Origin: Ipomoea triloba
Taxonomy: Eukaryota; Streptophyta; Magnoliopsida; Solanales; Convolvulaceae
Reading direction: 5' to 3'
Length of the DNA stretch: 64,000 nt
Assembly: GCF_003576645.1 (NCBI RefSeq)
Contig: NC_044922.1
Coordinates: 25,781,341 to 25,845,340, forward strand
Made by a program: the position numbers and the translations under genes. Numbering within the stretch: position 1 is the first letter of the stretch; each line of letters begins with the position of its first letter. Shown piece by piece: positions 10,371 through 22,799 of the stretch. A model generated the notes under the pieces. That model saw only the letters and a program-made list of their open reading frames with translations. It was not told where the DNA came from and ran no database searches.

Positions 10371-13300
10371 ACCCGCCAAACCTTTGAATCTTTCAAATTC
10401 AACTACTCCAAAAGGTATAAAAGTTATCTCAAACTTCTCAAGGTCAAAGGCATGCCTAGTCAACTCCGGTCAAGTCTGACCAAAAGTACGTCAAGCTTGG
10501 TTAAAGGTTGTAAAATGTAAATTCTATCTACAGAAACTTTGGTCTAATCTCCTGTAACTTCTCTTGATATATTTATAAGCTTATTGCTTTGGCATATGAA
10601 TGCTTAAAGGTATGTGATCATCTCTGGATGCAATGTTGTTAAAGTGCTATGGCGGATGATGATATGAGGATTCTGCCATCTAATGAGGGTGGTGATGCAG
10701 TTTTGCCATGTCACCCATGGTGGAATTTTTTTTTAATAAATATCTTAATATCTTGGACCCAAGCCAAACTTGGGCCATTAAATTTTTTTTCCTCTTAAGT
10801 CTTAACCCAAGCCTCCAAGCCTTAGACCAATGAGAATTCCAGCAACCTCCCATGCTGGCCAAGTTTTTTGTTTTTTGTTTTTTTCTTCTTCTTCTTCCTT
10901 TTCTCATCTTTTCTCTACATTTTCTATCTGTTCCTTTTAAAAGAAAAAAAAAACTTTCTTACTCATTAACGTAACATTTAGGCCCTATTTGATAAATAAT
11001 CAGCCTATCAACCAATTTTGACTTATTTGATCACTATTAGTTGTTTGGTTAATAAGCTTTTTGTAACTCCAAATTACTAAAATTCAAAAGGCTACTCAAA
11101 GGGAGTCAAAGCAGTCTTTTCAATTAGTTTTTTGAGAAAAGAAATTATACCAAACAGTGTATTTTGGTGCAATGAAGTCCAAAAACTAATTAGTGGCATA
11201 CTATCATAGGTTACTAGAGTTCGATAACCTTCGACGATATTTTCGACGACAAAAGCAACCAGCGACAAGAAAATCGGTGCCAATCGCCTTCTTTCTCGAT
11301 TTCCATGGTGACCAACGCTGATTCGCCAAAGGTCGCCGGAACTCTAGTGACTTGTGATAGCAGGTTACTAACTGATTTTTAATTAGATTTCATTGCACCA
11401 AAATATGATGTGTTTAGTTGTTATTTTAAAAAGTTTAAATACCTAATTAACTTTTTAAGTAATGTTGAAATCCCTGATCATTTTCTCGTATCAAAATGAA
11501 TAAATTTTGACGGTATATGGATAGAAGAATGCATTAATAGTTGCTAGGAGTCTAAATATATACTTGGACACTGTAAGTGCAACGTACAAAGTTAACAATC
11601 AATAATTGCTAGGAATCTAAACACTAGGACGCTGTAAGTGCAACGTGCAAAGTTAACAATCGTTGCCCTATTTGCAAGTTAAGTTGTCTTTCAGTCGATG
11701 CAACAATGTTATTCCTACGTGCTGGAAAAAATATAAACATTTAAAAGAGTTTTGTTTAATGTTATTAAAGGACATTTTTGGTTAAAAAAATTAATAAATG
11801 ATATTAAATTTATTAACTATGACAATTTTTATTGGACATTGCAGTATAGTTATAGAACAATAAACAATTTTTTTTCAAAGTAGAGTATTTACTTCGAAAT
11901 ATTATTTATCAAAATAATTTTAAAATTTGTTTTGCAAAAGAAACATGGTAGACTAGTTTGAGTAAACCAGTAAGGGGTTTGAATCTCGGTTGTTGTGCCT
12001 CTCCCTCACCCTGGCCCGCCCCGCCCCCCTTCTTTTGACTAGTTCCAATTGAACTTGAATTATGCAATTAAACGCTCTCCAACTCAATTGTCTTTGGCCC
12101 TTGCCCCATGGCTCCATCAGTACCAAATTTGTTCGATTTGTTATTTTTCACTATACATTCAAGAATCTAGAGCATTCATAGTTTTGATATTTAAAATTCT
12201 AAAAGTACATGTTTTTAGCATTTAAAATTTACAATAAGATTCAATGAAAGTTATATATCTTAAATTCCGTTTGTATTCTTTGTGCTTGTGAAGGAAGTCA
12301 TACATCATGTTAAAATTATTGTACTTTAATTTTTTCATGCTAAAAATACACACATTTAAATATTCTTTTAGTTAGTTATTAAATTCTAAATAATTTTGCT
12401 AAAAATTCTAAATAAATTTACCTAATTGTATTTACCTTAATACATTACTTGACAAAATAATTTATTTAATTAAATATTATATTAAACCAAATATATTTTA
12501 TTATATATATGGAGTATCATTTACATATTTACTTAGACAAACATATCTTTATTAGATATACATATGGATAAAATATATTTGTAATAAGAAATAGTAATTA
12601 ACTTCTTAATATAAACCTCAAAATTAAGTTAATAATTAATGATTCTAATATAATATAAATTATGTGGTTTATATTATTTATTTATTATTTTAAAATTATT
12701 TTAATATAATTATAATTTTTAAACATTAAACATTAATATTGCACTTATTTTTGCGCATATTATATCACCTAAGTAACTATCACTTTTTTTGACACATCCG
12801 TGAAGGATAGGAAGGAGAGGAAAAGGAGGTGGGAGAGATTATTGCGTAGAGCATAAATAAAAATTACATTATTTGTATTCTCAAAAAAAAAATTATATTA
12901 TTTGTGTATATATAAAATATATTATTTGAGTACTGAAAGTACATCATTTTCTATACTATTAAATAATGTATATTCAATACACAAATAATATACTTTTAAT
13001 ATATTAAAAATCTATCTTGTATTCATAAAATGTATATTATTTGGTATAATGTACATTCAGTACACAAATAATCTATTTTTAATATATATATATATAAATC
13101 TACACAACATTGTGTAGATCATGGTCCACACAATAATTTGTGGCAAATTATTATGTGGACCTGGATCCACCTTGCAAGGTAAACTTGTTTGTTATGAACA
13201 AAAAATTCACAACTTATATACTAAATGTTCACAAATAAATGTTCACAATTTACATACTAAATGTGAATTGTAAATATTCAAAATGATCTATTGTGATGAG

Positions 13301-13574
13301 TCCATCTTGAAAGGTGGATTCGTATAAGTATTGATAATTTGTCTGGAATTAGTTAGAAAGGTAGATGAAAATATTAAATGCAATATAAAGGTTATGCTGA
13401 AAGGGGCTTTTCAAATATCAACTAATAGGACATGCATGCGGTTGTGCTTTTATTAATGTCAGATCTGGACAGAGAAAGAAAGTTTGAGAAAAAGAAAAAT
13501 GGAAAATAAGTAGGCCCTTTGTCTTAAAAAGACTTCTCTTGTTTGTTATGAACAAAAATTATTAAAAAATTCAT
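10371..13574. other. Intergenic, repeat-derived; no gene seen
   Basis: No reading frame resembling a protein was found. A foldback lies at 11157-11412: TATTTTGGTGCAATGAA on the left, and its near-exact reverse complement TTCATTGCACCAAAATAT on the right, with arms running about 65 bp into CACTAGAGTTC. It is nested next to a degenerate relative of the 2575 element (10980-11100). 12835-13150 has weak direct repeats around 'ACAAATAAT..TACTTT'. The rest is AT-rich. Confidence 0.6.
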
Positions 13575-13703
13575 TTTTTTTGAAAAAAAAAAAACCAAAA
13601 AAGAAAAAAGCGAAGCTGAAGAAACAATAAAAACCTTTAAAAAATGTTTTTTTTTTAAAAAGGTTTTTATTGTTTCTTCAACTTCACTTTTTTTTGTTAA
13701 ATT
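13575..13703. repeat. Near-perfect hairpin, arms about 50 bp
   Basis: The left arm (about 13581-13637) and right arm (about 13650-13700) are inverted copies; the core GAAGAAACAATAAAAACCTT pairs without mismatch. The loop is only about 12 nt of A/T. One arm differs at a few bases (GCGAAGCTG against GTGAAGTTG). No transposon termini or target duplication were seen. Confidence 0.75.
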
Positions 13704-13749
13704 TTTAATTTTAGTTCGTTTCAAAATAATATATGATTTCCTAATTTAT

Positions 13750-14311
13750 TACTACTTAATAAATTAGGTATAGCCAAAAATCTTGTGGTCTAGTGGTTCT
13801 TGGTTGCACCCCTATATAGAAGGGAATGAGTTCGAGTCTTAATGGGGCGCTTATATATACCACATTATAACAGAGTCAATAGTACTAAAAAAAAAAAAAA
13901 AAAAAACATCATGACCTCCCATATGGGAGAGCTACTTCATACTACTAAACTATAAAGTTAGTATCTATAATCGAACTATTGTGTTAAATTTTATTTTTTT
14001 GAATAAAAGCAGAAATTTCATTAAGTAAGGTCCAAGAAGAAAATAAGCTATGATCATGCAGTAAGCCATTAACAACTTGAAGGCAGTCACTCTCAATCTG
14101 GCTGTCAATATGGTTATCCACTGCAATGCTTCACGTACTCCTATAGTTAGCTTCGGCTTCATTCGGTTAGCAAATGTATGAGCATGGGAGGCTTCTGGCT
14201 GCAATGAAAAGGTTCTATTGTGTGACAAATTTTAAAAGGCAATTTAGAAACGTCATAAGGATCCAAACTATACACTTATGTGTACAATAAATTTAAACTA
14301 AATCCAAACTC
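13750..14311. other. Intergenic; no gene seen
   Basis: A/T-rich sequence with a poly-A run of 20 near 13887. The minus strand at 13965-14228 has a short open frame with no recognisable domain. The minus-strand text around 14030-14130 looks like the end of a reverse-transcriptase-derived sequence, but too little remains to name it. Confidence 0.4.
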
Positions 14312-14314
14312 TTA

Positions 14315-14507
14315 CGGGGCGTTTGGTTGGGAGGAAGGAATTAGGGGAGAAATGAGTTGTAATTCGGTGGAATTGCAATTCAATGAATAAAGTATGAATT
14401 GAAATTATAGTGTTTGATATGCAGGAATAGGAGTACATGGAATTGAAATGTAAGAAAGGGCAAAATGACTAAAATGCCCTTATGTTGTAGTATATGTTGT
14501 AGTAGTA

Positions 14508-14548
<41 letters not shown>

Positions 14549-14871
14549 TCTTTCAAAAATAATAATAATAATAATAATAATAATATCATTATTATTATTA
14601 TTATTATTTAAAAAAAGAATAATAATAGCAATAATTCTTTTAAAAAAGAATAATAATAATAATTTTTTTAAATTTAAAAAAAAAATACAAAGGGTATGAA
14701 AAGAGGGGCAAAATTGTCTTTATACCAACACAATTGTCCCTCCTCTCCACTGAATTGCAATTCATGGGAGTATCATTTAGAGGGAATTGCAATTTCCTCC
14801 AACCAAACAGTGAAATTTGAAAATTCACTGAATTGCTATTCCTCCCAGATTACCCTCAACCAAACAGACCA
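14315..14871. mobile_element. Tourist-like (PIF/Harbinger) MITE, 557 bp
   Basis: The left end CGGGGCGTTTGGTTGGGAGG and the right end (reverse complement TGGTCTGTTTGGTTGAGGG) are inverted, with further mirrored GAATTGCAATTC blocks. TTA flanks both sides (14312-14314 and 14872-14874), the PIF/Harbinger target duplication. The interior holds long (ATT)n/(AAT)n runs that inflate its length. Confidence 0.75.
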
Positions 14872-15257
14872 TTAATGTTGGGGTCAAAAATCAACCCCTT
14901 TACGTTGTTGTTGGAAGAAAGTTTATAATAAAATTTGTCGTTCCCTGATTAAGGTACGTACTATACTTGTACGAGAATAATTGATTAACGTGGAGGATGG
15001 ATGCCCTGTCGGAATATCCTCGACGGGAACGAAGCCACGACTATTACTTCACATCTCATTTACGTGGACAATCACCTAACCATAGTACTCACCGTACTCT
15101 CTCCATCAATCACCCTCGCACTTTTGTTTGATATATTTAGTGAGTGATGTTGAAGTCATCTTTTGAATTTATTTTTCTTAGTGACAACTGACGAGCAGGG
15201 CAAACCCATAGTGAAGGCCATGGGGGCACTTGCCCCCACCTCACCCCATATATATTT

Positions 15258-15258
15258 C

Positions 15259-15317
<59 letters not shown>

Positions 15318-15332
15318 TATATATATACACAC

Positions 15333-15369
<37 letters not shown>

Positions 15370-15372
15370 CAC

Positions 15373-15423
<51 letters not shown>

Positions 15424-15429
15424 CATACA
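15258..15429. repeat. (TA)n / TATATACA compound microsatellite
   Basis: About 170 bp of alternating TA with interspersed CA. It is preceded by GGGGCACTTGCCCCCACCTC, a sequence also seen in other forms at 55360 and in the hAT element at 45430. Confidence 0.95.
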
Positions 15430-16129
15430 GGGGAACGCTCTAATCAGAATAAGCGTCCAGGGAAGAAATAAAAATCATTTACAGTTGTTCACGTGCTTAA
15501 ATCAACGAATTAGATGTAACTTTAAAAAAAACAGCGCGGTGACATTTTCGTAAATAACTTGAACTTTGGTGCAAGTAAATGTGTTATAAGTGCAAGTAGC
15601 TGGTGCACCTTTGCGAGTAAAAGTGCAAGAAAAATCACTTACAAGTGCACATATTTTCACTTACAAGTGCAAGTAATTTACCTTGTTAACATTCGTGCAT
15701 CTAGGTGCAACTAGTTATAATAGTAAGTGCACTTAGTATTGATGTTTAGTGTAAATTTTAATTGCACATGTAATATATGTTACTTGCACTTATAATATAT
15801 GTATTAGGTGCACTATATGAAACTACAACTTGCACTTGTAATACATTTTACTTGCACTTCGATGTTTAATTATTTACAGAAATGCCACCGCATTTTTTTT
15901 AAAAAAAAATCAGTGTTTCTCATCCGTTAGATCTGGACACGTGAACGGATGTCATGTGTTCTGAGTTCTCTACTGGGCGCACCGTTCTCATTTGAGAAAT
16001 GTCACCGTGTTTTTTTATTATTTTAAAAATCAGCATTTCTCATCCATTAGATTTGGACACGTGGACGGATGTCATGCGTTCTGAGCTCTCTCTTGGGTGT
16101 ATCGTTCTCATTTGAACGCGATCATAATA
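15430..16129. mobile_element. Degenerate foldback element with an internal 117-bp tandem duplication
   Basis: The left end (GGGGAACGCTCTAATCAGAA..) and the reverse complement of the right end (ATCGCGTTCAAATGAGAACG..) are weakly inverted. Both continue into matching text around ACACGTG / CACGTGC and GCGGTGACATTT. Two direct copies of a 117-bp segment lie at 15879-15995 and 15996-16112. 15550-15870 is dense in 'AAGTGCAAGTAA' words. The solo LTR at 16135 has inserted at its right edge. Confidence 0.45.
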
Positions 16130-16134
16130 TCATA

Positions 16135-17509
16135 TGTTACAGAAGTGATCTCGAAAATACAAGAAAATAATGGAAATTACAACAGAAAATTATCCACGAA
16201 GGATAATAACAATACAGGAGAAAACAACCTACAAAAGGTTGAAAACCTGAACTACGGTTGAGGATGAAATCCGGACGAACTCAGGTGGGGGAAGCACGAG
16301 TCGTGTTACCACTATCCTTAAAACCTTATTTACCGCCTCCCGGGATGCTGGAGCGTTGTGGTCTAGGTTTCCCAGGATAAAACGTACTACGATCCAATCG
16401 TTTGAGCACACAAACTTGGATCCGACGAACTAGGAACGTGGGTTCAACGCAGGTGGCTAGAAGGAAATGTGAGCAGAGTTTTGAGGGAGAAAACAGTGTA
16501 TTGCCGTGTGTTCTTGGGGTGTTCCAAACCTGCTGCTCACAACGAATAAATAGTAGAGGAGAGTGGATCATAGCATTAATCATGGCAATGATAATCCATT
16601 TTGTAACCTCCTCCCACTAGCAGAAATTTAATTATGCCATTAACCAACACTTACACCCACTACCAAGTCCATTATTCACGAAATAACTCTGAAAATAATG
16701 ATTGGAATTAATCAAATTAATTCCGTAATGCCAAGAGTCATTTCTAAACGGACACAATAGGTGAAAGGTCGCGTTCGAGAGGTTACTGGAGTCGCCGTGC
16801 GAGACATGGTCCAGTCTGTGAACCATCGAGACATCGCTCGAGACATACCCGTGCCGCGAGACGTCGAGAAGTGCAAGCTTCGAGACATCGTGCCGGCATC
16901 GAGACATCGGACGCGCGCGCTCGTACGCGAACGACCTTCGAGAGATCGACTCCGCTGAACTTCGGAGACATCGAACTACCTCTCGCGAGAGGTCAGTTCG
17001 TCTTGATGTCTCGAACTTACGTGGACTGAGATGGAAAACTTGTTCGGAATTTTGGCATAACTTAGCCCGCAAGGCCAGCCAGTTTTCCGGACGACATTCG
17101 TGCCCGCAGGTGCCGGCGCACACGAGTTCAAGCCTTTTCGAACTCATTTTGAGATTTGATTTGCACCCTACCCCCCTGCGCGCAAGTTAGAGCCTCTATG
17201 CCATACAAGTCAATTAGCCTTAAAAAGGCTCTTGTATTTATAGTGGGGCAAATCTTCCTTCCCAACCAATGTGGGACAAAGCTACATAAGCTTTTCCTCA
17301 CTTAAAATTCCATCTCCAATGGGTCTACTTTGAGAACCAATTTCTCATTCACCCATTATCCATTTTGAGCGTACAATATATGGATCTCTTCGTCTCACTA
17401 CGAAGAACCCGAATCCACTTTGACCCGACCCAAATCGGTAGTGGATCCCACTCTAAATTGTACCACAAAATGACCACTTAAATATCATTTTAGTGCTATT
17501 TTTCCAACA
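16135..17509 (-). mobile_element. Solo LTR, 1375 bp, with 5-bp target duplication
   Basis: On the plus strand the segment begins TGTTACAG and ends TTCCAACA (TG...CA), bracketed by TCATA at 16130-16134 and 17510-17514. A TATA box (CACTATAAATACAAGAG) on the minus strand, at about 17222-17238, sets the orientation. No primer-binding site, polypurine tract or coding region adjoins it, so it is a recombination-derived solo LTR. The 16780-17010 part is unusually GC-rich and carries repeated CGAGACATCG words. Open frames across it on both strands are a by-product of this composition. Confidence 0.88.
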
Positions 17510-17514
17510 TCATA

Positions 17515-17518
17515 TACA

Positions 17519-17598
<80 letters not shown>
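17515..17598. repeat. (CATA)n(TA)n microsatellite
   Basis: About seven CATA units followed by some 28 TA units, directly after the solo LTR. Confidence 0.95.
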
Positions 17599-17603
<5 letters not shown>

Positions 17604-18012
17604 GATCATATTAGATCACTTGTTTAGGTAAGATCGTGAGATCAGATCTTGTGCATCCATTTAATAATTTAATAGTCTAGATTTGTTTAAGATGCTAAGT
17701 TGAAGTGTGTGTGAACGGTAATAAAATGTGTGTGAATGGTGATTAATTGCGTGCGGACGGTGATTAAATGTGTGCAAACGGTGATTAAATGTCTGCGAAC
17801 GGTGATTGATGTACAAGATTTGATCTCAAAATTTTTTAATGGTCTAGATTGATTAAGATTCCAAGTTGAAGTGTGCGCGAATGGTGATTAAATGTGTGCG
17901 AACAAAGTGTGTGTGTGTCAATCAATCTAGACCATTAAAAAGTATTACATGGATGCACAAGATGTGATCTCACGATCTTACTTAAGTAAGTGGTCTCACT
18001 GGAACTCTACCA
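17599..18012. mobile_element. Foldback element with a 21-bp minisatellite inside
   Basis: Inverted arms of about 85 bp share TAAGATCGTGAGATCA and CTTGTGCATCCAT. Between them, five tandem 21-bp units (GTGTGCGAACGGTGATTAAAT-like) run from 17707 to 17811, with a further partial copy near 17868. The element sits between TA runs, so its exact ends and target duplication cannot be set. Confidence 0.65.
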
Positions 18013-18025
18013 TACATATATATAT

Positions 18026-18390
18026 GACCAAGTTCAGATCAAGTGCAGCCATATCTTAATGTGCGGTCCGTGCAATCGCACAATTAGCTATGCAAAAAAG
18101 CACCAATAGTGTTAGAAAACGCACAACAAAGAAATACATCAATGCACCATAAAACACACCACACACTCAAAAAAATGCACCATACCTCACCACACCTAAT
18201 GGTGCGTTATTGAACACTGTGTGGTGCGTTTATGCGTACATAATGATGTGTTTTGTGGTGATGTGTACCTAATGGTGCGTTTTTTGGTGCATTTTTTTTG
18301 TTGTGCGTTTCCTAAAACTATTGGTGCTTTTTTGCATAACTAATGGTGTGGCCGCACCAACCGTACGTTAAGACATGATCGCATTTTAAC

Positions 18391-18400
<10 letters not shown>
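18026..18400. mobile_element. Foldback element in an AT microsatellite
   Basis: Arms of about 80 bp are inverted: both contain TATGCAAAAAAGCACCAATAG, one direct and one as its reverse complement. The middle holds several imperfect copies of TGGTGCGTTTT. AT repeats flank both sides, hiding the target duplication. Confidence 0.65.
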
Positions 18401-18421
<21 letters not shown>

Positions 18422-21400
18422 ATCTACAATCTACAAACCTAATAAGAGAGAATAAAGTTAGGTCCCTCGCAGGAACTAAAAAATGTTTGTGTAATTGTTT
18501 GTTTAAATAAATAGTTCATATTATTTTGATTTTTTTTCTACTTACCCTCTATTATATCATTTACTTTTCTTAAATACCCCTGCATTCTGTCAGTGTAAAC
18601 TTTAGTAATGGAATATTTCCGTTAACTATTTATTATTCTTAACTTACTCATTGATTTTCACAATGAAGGTCTTAGGTTCAAACTGCATTGCAATCAAAAT
18701 TGACATAATTGTTAAGCATATACTATGAATATGTTAGAGTGTATTAACAGAATATAATATAAAATTTAACATGAATTTTGATCAATTAATTAGAATCACG
18801 CATTGAGTACTGATGAAACAGTATACCTAATTTACCGTATATAGTTAACACATATGAGAAACTATGCATATTATTATTGTCTTTTAATTTTTGGGAAGAA
18901 TGATTTGTTCTATTTTTGAAGGTGCATTGCACCATGGCACTAAAATTGCAGTGAAGCACACCAGGGGACTAGCTAGGGTACTATCCAGTAAGGGTGTTTC
19001 CAGTTAATTTTATGAAAAATTATGCCACAAGTTATAGTTATGCATTCTTGAAATATTTACATTTATGGAAAATTTGATAATCTTGCATTGATATATGCCA
19101 AGATACCAAATGATACTTTGATAAGTTTTGAAACACTAATTTAAAAATACACATTGAACATTGAACTATTCGCGCAATGCGCGTGTGGTAACTGGTGTGT
19201 GTGTGTGTGTGTGTATTGTTCTTATACCTTCTATTTTGTTCCATAATTTTGTTATGGTTTATAATGTGTTTTCAATTCGAATTATTTTATCAAAATAATT
19301 ATGTTTCATATTTTGTTATTAATATTTTTTTAATAAAGTTTTGATGTATTTTATTTTTCTTCCATATCAACAATATTTATGACTATGCTTCCTAAGTGTA
19401 TGTTTCATTTTTATTTCAAACTATCTCTTTTGTTTTAAGATTTTACCTCCACTCAAAAAAATTCTGGGTCCGCCAATGGTGACGAGAGAAACTCGTAATT
19501 ACTACTCTAAAGTGTGCACTAAGTAAACACTATCCCGTGATCTTAGCAGACAAATGATCACAAAGAGATAAATCAACCTAGGTTACATTACTCATAGTTG
19601 ATCAGCTCAAATTAAGAAGGCAGTAAATTGTTCTCGTTGATAGTCGAACTTGTAACCTTGTGATTACCAAGACCAATTGATCACTCTTTTAAATTTATTT
19701 TGTAATCTTTACTCTTTTCTCCTCTTCTTCTTCTTCTTTTTTTTTTTTTTTTTTTTGGTTTTTTGATGTAACACTAAACCAATTCTTTTTAATATTGAAT
19801 CATTAAGTCAACTTTTAAAAGTTAGAATGAAATCAATCATTACCAACTAATAAACATAAAAAATTCCTATTAGTGAAGTTAGATATGTTTTCATAAAATT
19901 AGTTGGGTTAAGCCAAATTCAAACAAAAGTCATCATGTAGCAGGTGGCCGGACAAGGGACGTGTGAGGCGCAAATTATATCATCGACCAGGGTATTGTAA
20001 CACTAGTTTAAAATAACATTGTTTCTTTTAATTAATGTGACCCTTTTTTTTTTTCTATTTGATCAATGATCAACATTCACATTTGTAGTAGATACATAAT
20101 CAATTCGTTAACTATAAATACATAAACTTAAATATGTAAGTACAAAATCCGTTGACTATTAATTATAACATTGTTCTAAATTCATAATATGTGAATGATA
20201 GGTAAAAGAAAAAATTAAACTTAAAAAGTTTATAAATTGAGTATTTGACATTAAATCTTGATTATAATATAGTTTTAAAAGATATTTCATTGAAAATTTA
20301 ACAAATTTTTATTATGAATTTAATGTATTGATTTTATAAATTTGTAGTTAACCTATTATGTATTTTTAGTTAACAGATTATATATGTGTTTTAACATTGT
20401 TATAAGTTTATAAAATGTGAATTGTAGGCCAAGTAAGTAAACTTAAAGGTAAAAGTTCATAAATTGAATATCTGACATGTAGTTATGATTATAGTATACT
20501 TTTACAAGATATTTGGTTGAAAACCAAGAAATTTTTATTATAGACTTAATATAAGGTATTGATTTTATAAACATATATTTAATAGGTTATGTTGTTCCAG
20601 TTACCATATTGTTTACCTGCCGGTAACAGAATATGTACTTGCAGTATTAACGTTGTTTCTAATTATGCACAAAAAAAAACGACATTATTAAAGGCACCAT
20701 TTATATAAATTACGAAACAAAGATCATTTTAAATTGTGGATCTTGATCCACGATATTAACAATTGCGCGTGCGATTAGAAACCAAATTTTCTTTCCTTGC
20801 CAACCGTTTTAGCCAATGATATCGACTTCAACAAGGCAACATGCATGCTTACATGCTCATTAATGAGTCCACTCAAGAGTATTCATGCATTAATCATATA
20901 AATATTGCCACTTTCAATTATATATATGTAACATACCTTTCCAAGTTACTAATAGAAGTTAATGTCAATTTGAATTGTCCTTATCAAATTCCTCTAAACA
21001 ATCAAAGCTCAAATCACACTCCGCTAGTTAGCTAGCTAGTCATATTATCACCAAGAATATTCATACATAAATAAATTATTATTATTATTATTATTATATT
21101 AATTATTATATCAACTTAATAAATACTATACCATTTTTTTAAGCTACAAGAAAAACTATAGTCACAACCTGAGAAAGTGCATTAAGTATAATATCCACAA
21201 ACCACTATATGTTGTGATGATTAAATAATAGTCCTTGTGCACATTGACATTTGACCATGTCTGTCGAGTCATTGAGTTTATTGTGAACTTGTGATTAACA
21301 TCCTCCAAATGTTCAGTCGGACTGGGGTGTGCCCTTAGATTTGAGGATTCAACCTTTTGTGCTACGTACGATTAAATAACCGTTCAGTAGCTAGGTTAGG

Positions 21401-21707
21401 TAGATGCTCTAAGAGCAACCACATTTGTGGTTTTTGGGGAAGATTTTGTAGGTGAAAAAAAATAGGCTGCTGATTTTTGTCTCATGGAAACAATGATTTT
21501 TACTCAATTTTTTCTCGAACAAGTGCTTGATTTTTGTCCCCAAAAAAAAAAAAGAGGAGAGACACCCGCGGTTATAGTACTTTTCTTGCCTCAGCCAACA
21601 CGCGTTTGTTGGGGCACTTCAGAGTGGCGGCTACTCTGAATCTTTTTTTTTTTAATCTTTTATAATGGACTTTTGCCTTCTGGTTGATGTAATAGAAACG
21701 ACTATAA
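18401..21707. other. Intergenic, AT-rich; no gene seen
   Basis: No protein-like frame or RNA gene is recognisable. It holds simple repeats ((TA)n at 18391-18421, (GT)n at 19195-19214, poly-T at 19737-19757, (ATT)n at 21079-21096). Two diverged direct copies of a 'TTTAACAAATTTTTATT..AATGTATTGATTTTATAAA' segment lie near 20290-20350 and 20510-20570. Confidence 0.6.
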
Positions 21708-21716
21708 GTCTATAAC

Positions 21717-22468
21717 GGCAAATTATACTGTGCACCACGGTGCACATAGCAATGTGCACCACGTACCTAAACGACGTCGTTTTGAGCATTGTAAACTAAT
21801 CGTCCGTTTTTTTTTTGGAAATTACGTTTCCCGTTTCAGTCGGTCTCTGTATTTATGTTAATATTCTGTGTATTCCAGGCAATCATTCTGCGTATTCTAG
21901 GCAACCGTTCTGTGTATTATAGGCAACCGTTATGCGTATTCATGTTAGTAACACATGTTGTGATTTCATGTTAGTAACACATGTTGTGATGGGTTTGTGC
22001 ATTCGAATGTTTAGGATGATGAGTTCTGTGTATTTTTTGTAAATATTATGTGTATTCATGTTATTAACACAAGTTGTGATGTGTTTGTGCATTCGAATGT
22101 TAGGAGGATGAGCTCTGTGTATTATGGGCATCAATATTCTGTGTATTATGGGCAAACATTCTGTGTATTCTAGGCAAACCTTCTGTGTATTCTATATAAT
22201 GATTATGTGTATTATAGATAATGATTTCCCTGGAGTCATTCGCGTCCACTAACATTTGTGTATTTTGTGTCAATATTTTGTGTATTCTGGGCAAACATTC
22301 TGTGTATTCTAGGCAAACGTTCTGTGTATTATAGATAATGATTATATGTATTATAGATAATGAATTCCCTGAGTCATTTGCGTCCGCGTCTACTAACACT
22401 GAAACGACGTCGTTTTACATACGTGGTGCACATTGCTATGTGCACCGTGGTGCAGGGTATAACGATTG
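21717..22468. mobile_element. Mutator-like MITE (752 bp) with internal minisatellite
   Basis: A perfect 9-bp duplication GTCTATAAC lies at 21708-21716 and 22469-22477. The inverted arms (about 75 bp) share TGCACCACGGTGCACATAGC and an ACGACGTCGTTT palindrome. The left end is GGCAAATTATACTGTGCACC. The interior is a degenerate array of TTCTGTGTATTCTAGGCAAA units. No transposase is present. Confidence 0.85.
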
Positions 22469-22574
22469 GTCTATAACAATGTCTTTTTATTATAATTATT
22501 ATTATATAAAATTAAATATGTAACATAATTTTTTATTGTATAATATATAATTTTAATAATATTTTTTAGTTTCA

Positions 22575-22790
22575 ATATAATGAGTTTATTACCGAAATGG
22601 TCCCTTAACTATTGCAAAATTACTAATTTGGTCCTAGACAATTTTTCGAGCCCAATTAAGTCGCTCGATTTTGAAAATTTTAACTAATTTGGTCATCCGT
22701 TCATTTTGCCGTTAAACATCCATTAAATCAGGACCAAATTGGTAATTTTGGAATAGTTAAGGGTCCATTGGTCAGTAAAAAATTTTGCAT
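22575..22790. mobile_element. Short foldback MITE upstream of MYB copy 2
   Basis: The left arm TTACCGAAATGGTCCCTTAA and right arm (reverse complement TTACTGACCAATGGACCCTT) are inverted and share AATTTGGTC words. No target duplication was identified. It ends about 10 bp before the region homologous to MYB copy 1. Confidence 0.6.
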
Positions 22791-22799
22791 TATAATTAT

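Noticed and set aside
15137..15553. Several open frames of Tyr/Ile repeats
   Set aside because: Translations of a TA/TATACA microsatellite.
16632..17147. 171-residue minus-strand frame in a GC-rich block
   Set aside because: It lies wholly inside the solo LTR and has no recognisable domain; composition explains the lack of stops.
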